Positions 48,575 through 52,926 of a DNA stretch of 52,926 bases are shown one piece after another; within the stretch, counting starts at the first letter, position 1; each line of letters starts with the position of its first letter. The translations under genes were made by a program, and so were the position numbers. The stretch is from Candidatus Cloacimonadota bacterium. GTDB lineage: Bacteria; Cloacimonadota; Cloacimonadia; Cloacimonadales; JAJBBL01. The stretch spans positions 1 through 52,926 of the forward strand of contig JAHYIR010000012.1 in NCBI GenBank assembly GCA_019429305.1, in the 5' to 3' direction. The notes below the pieces were generated by a model that was not told where the DNA came from, did not search any database, and was given only the letters and a program-made list of their open reading frames with translations.

Positions 48575-49672
48575 TCAGAAACTCAATTTCTCCAGTTCAT
48601 AAGTCATCGAACCTAACCCAATACTCTCACCATATCTCAGCTGATGTAGAGGATCGACATCTTTGTACATCGTTCGGAAAGGTTCTCCTTCCCTACCCTG
48701 CAGCACTGAGTTTTGTAGTTTACTTGATTGACTCACCAGATCGAAGCTTGCTTTATCTATCGCTACTGGGTCAGAAGAGGCTAAGATCCCGATATCTTCA
48801 ACAATGGCATTATCTGAAACACCGAAACAATCACAATGGGGTGTTATATTTATCAAGAAATTGAAATAGAACAATTTCCTTTTGAGAAACTCCACAGCTC
48901 CGAGTGCAGTTTCAGCTAACTTCTCAGACATATTATCCGGAGTCTCATTCCACAGGATCCGTAAAGCTCCCGTTGGGCAATTAGTAATGCATTCAGCGCA
49001 ACCTATACATATATTTAGATCTAAGAGAAACTTATCTTCTTCCCAGTTAATAGCACTGACAGGGCAAATTTGTGAACAGATCCGACACTTGATACACTTT
49101 TTTTCTACATATTCAGGTTTTACGTCGGCATGCATTAACTGCTTCTGCTTACGAGTTCCCAACCCCATTGCCAGATTCTTGATCGCTCCGCCAAATCCTA
49201 CTGCCAAATGCCCCTTAAAATGTGACATCACTATCATACTATCCATATCACCCAGCGTGCCGGCAAGACTGATCTCTCTAAAATGCTTATGCTTAACAGC
49301 AATAGTTCTGCGATACTGATCCTGCAAACCATCAAGAATAACCAATGGTGCTTTTACTACTGAATAATCAAAACCATGTTCAATAGCTAATTCTAAATGA
49401 GTCACCCCCTGTTTTCTCCTTCCGGAATAGAGTGTGTTCGTATCTCCAATGAAAGGATAAACCCCTTGTCGTTTGAGATGATCAACCACTTTCCTTATAT
49501 ATAGAGGTGATATAAAAGTAGTATTGCCATCCTCACCAAAATGGGTCTTGATACAAACAGTATCTTTCTCTTTTAAGAAACCAATTTCTACTCTTCCCAA
49601 CAATTCGATAAACTTATCCATCAAACCCTGATTATTCTCTACCCTCGATGTAATATAATAAACTTTGCTCAT
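48575..49672 (-). CDS. DUF362 protein with internal two-cluster ferredoxin domain
   Basis: The start at 49672 (MSKVYYITSR) is chosen because AAGGAGAAAAGG lies directly before it. The reading frame extends 25 codons further into repeat-like sequence without a ribosome site. The product is 365 residues. DUF362 features are 'TVCIKTHFGEDGNTTFISPLYIRKVVDHL', 'PFIGDTNTLYSGRR' and 'SHFKGHLAVGFGGAIKNLAMG'. Two cluster motifs in mid-protein, CIKCRICSQIC and CIGCAECITNC, would bind [4Fe-4S]. The function is unknown and redox activity likely. It is flanked by inverted copies of the repeat cassette (arrays A and B). Confidence 0.85.
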   Translation of the reverse strand: MSKVYYITSRVENNQGLMDKFIELLGRVEIGFLKEKDTVCIKTHFGEDGNTTFISPLYIRKVVDHLKRQGVYPFIGDTNTLYSGRRKQGVTHLELAIEHGFDYSVVKAPLVILDGLQDQYRRTIAVKHKHFREISLAGTLGDMDSMIVMSHFKGHLAVGFGGAIKNLAMGLGTRKQKQLMHADVKPEYVEKKCIKCRICSQICPVSAINWEEDKFLLDLNICIGCAECITNCPTGALRILWNETPDNMSEKLAETALGAVEFLKRKLFYFNFLINITPHCDCFGVSDNAIVEDIGILASSDPVAIDKASFDLVSQSSKLQNSVLQGREGEPFRTMYKDVDPLHQLRYGESIGLGSMTYELEKLSF

Positions 49673-50447
49673 CCTTTTCTCCTTATTTTCTGGTCCACCT
49701 ATTTCAGTACAGTACATTTTTTTCTGATCACTGATTACTCTTTTCATCTTAGCTTGCTATCCCTTCCTTCGCTTTGTTCACGTAACTCGTAACCATTTCG
49801 CTTGCTTCCCCTTCCGCAGGTTTTACTAATCACTACATAGCTAATAACTCTTTTTTTTCCTGCTACTCCTACCCATGGACTTGCTATTCCTTCCGCTGGT
49901 GCATCATAACATTTTTCTTTTCCCTCTTTTTTCTCCGTAACCTCTGTGTTCTCTGTGCCTCTGTGGTCATACATTTTCTCCCTGCTTCTCTTCCCATGGA
50001 CTTGCTCTCCCTTCTATAGAACTAATCACTACATATCTAATAGCTATTTTCCCCTTGCTTAGCTCCGGTAGCACCCTTTATGGGTGCCATATGATAGCCT
50101 GCGACTTCAGTCGCAGGTAATGGGTCGAAGACCCATTGGGTGGCGGGCGGGAATAGATCCATCCTATACCAGACACTGAAGTGTCTGGCTATCTTATTAC
50201 ATACCCCATTCGGGGCATGAAAAAATCTTCTTTTCTTATGGAGCATCATAATATTTTTCTTTTCCCTCTTTTTTGCTCCGTGTGCTCTGTGCCTCTGTGG
50301 TAATACATTTTCTCCTTGCTTCTCTTCCCATGGACTTGCTCTCCCTTCTATAGAACTAATCACTACATATCTAATAGCTATTTCCCCCTTGCTAATCATC
50401 CGCTGGAGCATCTGTGTTCATCCTTTTTAATCTGTGTTAATCCGTGG
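49673..50447. repeat. Repeat array B between DUF362 and rnhB
   Basis: About 775 bp without a credible gene. It holds several copies of a CTTGCTTCTCTTCCCATGGA...CTTGCT unit (49982, 50317) and CTATAGAACTAATCACTACA runs. CTCTGTG-rich segments that are inverse to those of array A lie near 49933-49972 and 50282-50304, with the cassette at 50071-50219. The final TTAATCTGTGTTAATCCGTG segment runs into the 3' end of rnhB. Confidence 0.8.
50071..50219 (-). repeat. Palindrome cassette B1 (five modules)
   Basis: In order: GCACCCTTTATGGGTGC (50071-50087), CCTGCGACTTCAGTCGCAGG (50098-50117), AATGGGTCGAAGACCCATT (50119-50137), a linker GGGTGGCGGGCGGGAATAGA, CCAGACACTGAAGTGTCTGG (50169-50188), CATACCCCATTCGGGGCATG (50200-50219). 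This is the mirror order of cassette A1. The second module replaces the CCAGCGGTT palindrome of A1. Confidence 0.85.
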
Positions 50448-51083
50448 TCAATGCTTGCTTCGCTTCCATTGGACTTTTTCCCTCTCAGCTTCCTTCACCG
50501 GCTTATAACTCCGTCGGTGATGTTCAGTTATCCCGTATTCTACCAGAGCTTTGCAATGTTCTCTTGTGGGATACCCTTTATTTTTAAGGAAATTATATGA
50601 CGGGTATAAGTTATGGATCTCTCTCATTATTCTGTCTCTGGTGACTTTTGCCAAGATAGAGGCAGCAGCAATAGAGGCATATTGACTGTCACCTTTGATG
50701 ATCGGTAAGGCATCCGGAAGACCAGTTGGTTTTCTATTTCCATCGAGCAATACCAAATCTGGTTTTATTCGCAGACCTTTTACTGCCTCTTCCATCCCCT
50801 TCATAGTAGCTCCCAGAATGTTAAGTTGGTCTATCTCATCAACAGAGATGATAATTACTTGATAATCGATAGCAGTGTCTATGATCTGCTCATAGATAGT
50901 CTCTCTAATCCTTTCGGATATTTTTTTGGAGTCATTAAGATCGGGAATACTGTATTGCAAGTCCAAAATGCAGGCAGACACAACCAAAGGTCCTGCTAAA
51001 GGACCTCTCCCTGCCTCATCAACACCGGCAGTAAGACCAAACTGCTCCCTTAATTCCAGTTCATTAGTATAGAGCAGTTTCAT
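50448..51083 (-). CDS. rnhB: Ribonuclease HII
   Basis: The 211-residue protein carries the RNase HII signature 'TAGVDEAGRGPLAGPLVVSACIL' with catalytic Asp22-Glu23. 'LLDGNRKPTGLP' and 'KGDSQYASIAAASILAKVTRDRIM' are also typical. It cuts RNA in RNA/DNA hybrids and removes misincorporated ribonucleotides. The last few residues (QWKRSKH) are encoded by sequence resembling the CTTGCTTCTCTTCCCATGGA repeat of arrays B and C, so the native C-terminus was probably altered by a repeat insertion. It starts 21 nt after pdxA and is likely co-transcribed with it. Confidence 0.95.
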   Translation of the reverse strand: MKLLYTNELELREQFGLTAGVDEAGRGPLAGPLVVSACILDLQYSIPDLNDSKKISERIRETIYEQIIDTAIDYQVIIISVDEIDQLNILGATMKGMEEAVKGLRIKPDLVLLDGNRKPTGLPDALPIIKGDSQYASIAAASILAKVTRDRIMREIHNLYPSYNFLKNKGYPTREHCKALVEYGITEHHRRSYKPVKEAEREKVQWKRSKH

Positions 51084-51104
51084 CTATCTTTGTCTTTATT
51101 CTGA

Positions 51105-52097
51105 TCATAGAGTTTCTAATATCTGGTTAGTTAAATCCAGAGCACTGATCAAACTCTTCGGCGATGCTATCCCCTTGCCGGCAATGTCATAGGCAGTACC
51201 ATGATCTACTGAAGCCCGGAAAAAGGGCAACCCTAAAGTAACGTTAACACCCTCTTCACCGGTTATCATCTTAAAGGGTATCAGCCCCTGATCATGATAA
51301 CAGGCAATAATTTGCCGATATTCCCGAAGCTTGTATTTAAAAAAGGAATCTGCCGGATAGGGACCATCAATGATTATCCCTTCTTTAGCAAGATCATTGA
51401 CAGCTTTATGCAATACCTCCTCTTCTTGTCCGAATAGCCCCTCTTCCCCACAATGAGGGTTTAGCCCTAAAAGTGCTACTTTCTCCTTTGGATAACGTTG
51501 TTGCGCAAAATTATAGACCAACCTCATCTTGGGAACGATTAACTCTTCTTTAATATGACCAGAAATATCTTTTATAGCCACATGAGTAGTTAGAAGAGCT
51601 ACATCGAATTTGCTGGAAACAAAATTCATGACAAAATTCCGGCAATCAAACTCCCGAGCCAAGAATTCTGTGTGACCAATGAATTCGGGATCAAATTCCT
51701 GGATTGATTTTTTAGCCACCGGACCGGTCACCAGTGCATCAATTTTGTATTTTTTGATATCTGCAACTACTCTCTGCAGGATCTGATAACTAGACTTGCC
51801 GGATTTTTGATCCGGTTTACTTAAAGTAACACCACTTGCCGGGATCAGTATAGCATAAAGGTGATGTTTTTCTGTAACCTGACCGGGATTATCGATCAGC
51901 ATGATCTTTGTTCTGTCCCGTGCTGTGCCATCCAGATCTTTGAAAGATCGAATGTAAGTAAAACCAGCCGGTAAAAAAGAGTCCCCATATATTATATAGG
52001 CATCACTTTTTTTTATCTGATATTGTCGAAAACACTTTTTAACTACTTCTGGTCCTATTCCCGCAGGATCTCCGGTTGTTACAGCAATAATCTTCAT
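51105..52097 (-). CDS. pdxA: 4-hydroxythreonine-4-phosphate dehydrogenase
   Basis: The 330-residue protein starts 'MKIIAVTTGDPAGIGPEVV', the PdxA opening. It has the metal-binding histidines in 'FIGHTEFLAREF', 'IIACYHDQGLIPFKMI' and 'FFRASVDHGTAYDIAGKGIASPKSLISAL'. It oxidises 4-phosphohydroxy-L-threonine (NAD-dependent) in the DXP-dependent route to pyridoxal phosphate. Length and motifs are normal. The PLP-dependent DegT aminotransferase of the glycan operon would use the end product, but no link in regulation is visible. Repeat arrays flank the pdxA-rnhB pair as direct copies. Confidence 0.95.
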   Translation of the reverse strand: MKIIAVTTGDPAGIGPEVVKKCFRQYQIKKSDAYIIYGDSFLPAGFTYIRSFKDLDGTARDRTKIMLIDNPGQVTEKHHLYAILIPASGVTLSKPDQKSGKSSYQILQRVVADIKKYKIDALVTGPVAKKSIQEFDPEFIGHTEFLAREFDCRNFVMNFVSSKFDVALLTTHVAIKDISGHIKEELIVPKMRLVYNFAQQRYPKEKVALLGLNPHCGEEGLFGQEEEVLHKAVNDLAKEGIIIDGPYPADSFFKYKLREYRQIIACYHDQGLIPFKMITGEEGVNVTLGLPFFRASVDHGTAYDIAGKGIASPKSLISALDLTNQILETL

Positions 52098-52926
52098 CTC
52101 AACTCCTTTCCCATTTTTTCTTTTCTCCTTGCTTTACTTCCGCTGGAGCATCATAATATTTTTCTTTTGCCTCTTTTTTTCTCCGTGTGCTCTGTGCCTT
52201 TGTGGTCATACTTTTTTCTCCCTGCTAATCCTTCCCATGGACTTGCTAACCCTTCGATATAATCCGGCAAATGAGCCGGACCACTCAGGGTGACAATTTT
52301 TATAAATAGACTTAAGTCTGTTTATTATTTTGCTTCAGAGACCGGCTGAAGCCAGTGATACTGCCAGCTGAAGCCAGCGTTCCGGTAACTTGCTCTTCCT
52401 TCCCTTTTTTTTCTGATCACTGATGACTGATTACTGATCACTCTTTTTCCCCTTGCTTCTCTTCCCATGGACTTTTCTTTCACTCGTAACACGTGACCCT
52501 TTTTTACTGATCACTATATAGCTAATAACTATTCCCCCCTGCTTCACTTCCGCTGGAGCATCACAATTTTCTCTTTTTCTCCGTGCCCTCTGTGCCTCCG
52601 TGGTCATACATTTTCTCCCTGCTTCTCTTCCAATGTACTTGCTCTGCCTACTATAGAACTAATCACTACATAGCTAATATCTAATAGCAATATTCCCCTT
52701 GTTTGGCTCCGGTAGCACCCTTTATGGGTGCCATATGATAGCCTGCGACTTCAGTCGCAGGTAATGGGTCAAAGACCCATTGGGTGGCGGGCGGGAATAG
52801 ATCCATCCTTTTACCAGACACTGAAGTGTCTGGCTATCTTATTACATACCCCATGCGGGGCATGATTGTTTTGATCCATCCTTTTACCAGACACTGAAGT
52901 GTCTGGCTATCTTATTACATACCCCA
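52098..52926. repeat. Repeat array C, running off the window end
   Basis: About 830 bp without a credible gene. It repeats the vocabulary of array B in the same orientation: CTTCCGCTGGAGCATCA (52138, 52548), CTCTGTGCC segments (52190, 52580), CTTCTCTTCCCATGGACTT (52456), TAGAACTAATCACTACATAG (52653-52672). Then come the palindrome cassettes. A CACTCAGGGTGACA end of the TGTCA-type element lies at 52284-52297. A GGCTGAAGCCAG pair occurs near 52343-52378. Confidence 0.8.
52715..52926 (-). repeat. Palindrome cassettes C1 and C2 (C2 cut by window edge)
   Basis: C1: GCACCCTTTATGGGTGC (52715-52731), CCTGCGACTTCAGTCGCAGG (52742-52761), AATGGGTCAAAGACCCATT (52763-52781), CCAGACACTGAAGTGTCTGG (52814-52833), CATACCCCATGCGGGGCATG (52845-52864). 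Across about 165 bp it is nearly identical to B1. C2 repeats the last two modules in tandem (52887-52906 and 52918 onward) with the same GATCCATCCTTTTA lead, so the array grows in units of those two modules. Confidence 0.85.

Noticed and set aside
49673-49747. 25-codon N-terminal extension of the DUF362 protein
   Set aside because: It has no ribosome site, is derived from repeat-like sequence, and a better start with AAGGAGAAAAGG lies at 49672.
49744-50600. ORFs of 76-124 codons in array B
   Set aside because: They are made of repeat sequence and overlap the palindrome cassette, and one overlaps rnhB antisense.
47854-52926. CRISPR array
   Set aside because: Repeats are clustered but of several different sequences, the spacing is irregular, the 'spacers' are themselves repeats, and no cas gene is present.

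Overview
The window looks like a chromosomal segment from an uncultured, AT-rich, Gram-negative bacterium of the FCB superphylum, most likely Candidatus Cloacimonadota. This rests on three things: very large secreted proteins ending in the 'NYPNPFNP...SGIYLYRM' FlgD-Ig/type IX secretion (T9SS) sorting domain, gingipain-type C25 peptidases, and the overall gene mix. The taxonomic call is inference. The 16S gene (2884-4446) is complete enough to settle it.

Layout. 1-4446: an rRNA operon on the minus strand (16S, then 23S cut by the window edge), with a spacer of about 110 bp, no tRNA, and a recognisable promoter. 4662-8705: a giant multidomain surface protein with a sorting domain. 9030-20083: a minus-strand run of about 11 genes for surface polysaccharide or glycoconjugate synthesis (flippase, epimerase, sugar aminotransferase, LbH sugar N-acetyltransferase, glycosyltransferase, FemAB-like aminoacyl/acyltransferase), plus a DUF362 ferredoxin-like protein, a putative beta-barrel and a zinc-ribbon membrane protein. 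20084-20901: repeat-filled, gene-free DNA. 20902-22540: a pilin-like protein, a small membrane protein and a flavin reductase-like protein. 22630-35441: three giant C25 cysteine peptidases in tandem. Two carry the sorting domain and the third does not. 35755-38208: CopA copper ATPase.

38843-47853 is a plus-strand core operon: infC-rpmI-rplT-pheS-pheT-(ZapB-like)-zapA-[6S RNA]-rny-ymdB-folD. Two RNA-level features are not visible from ORFs. infC appears to start at an AUA codon directly behind a strong Shine-Dalgarno and a terminator-like hairpin. A 6S RNA candidate fills the zapA-rny gap. 47854-52926 alternates a DUF362 ferredoxin protein, rnhB and pdxA with three blocks of interspersed repeats, built from a fixed-order cassette of short perfect or near-perfect palindromes.

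How the parts fit. The secreted C25 peptidases and the 1347-residue protein are typical T9SS cargo. The glycan operon beside them could build the surface polysaccharide to which T9SS cargo is attached in relatives such as Porphyromonas, but no secretion machinery lies in the window, so that link is a hypothesis. The strongest candidates for something undescribed are the palindrome cassette arrays, the covarying hairpin repeat family (8910-8959 and 38317-38354), the infC leader/AUA start, and the FolD variant that lacks the catalytic lysine.
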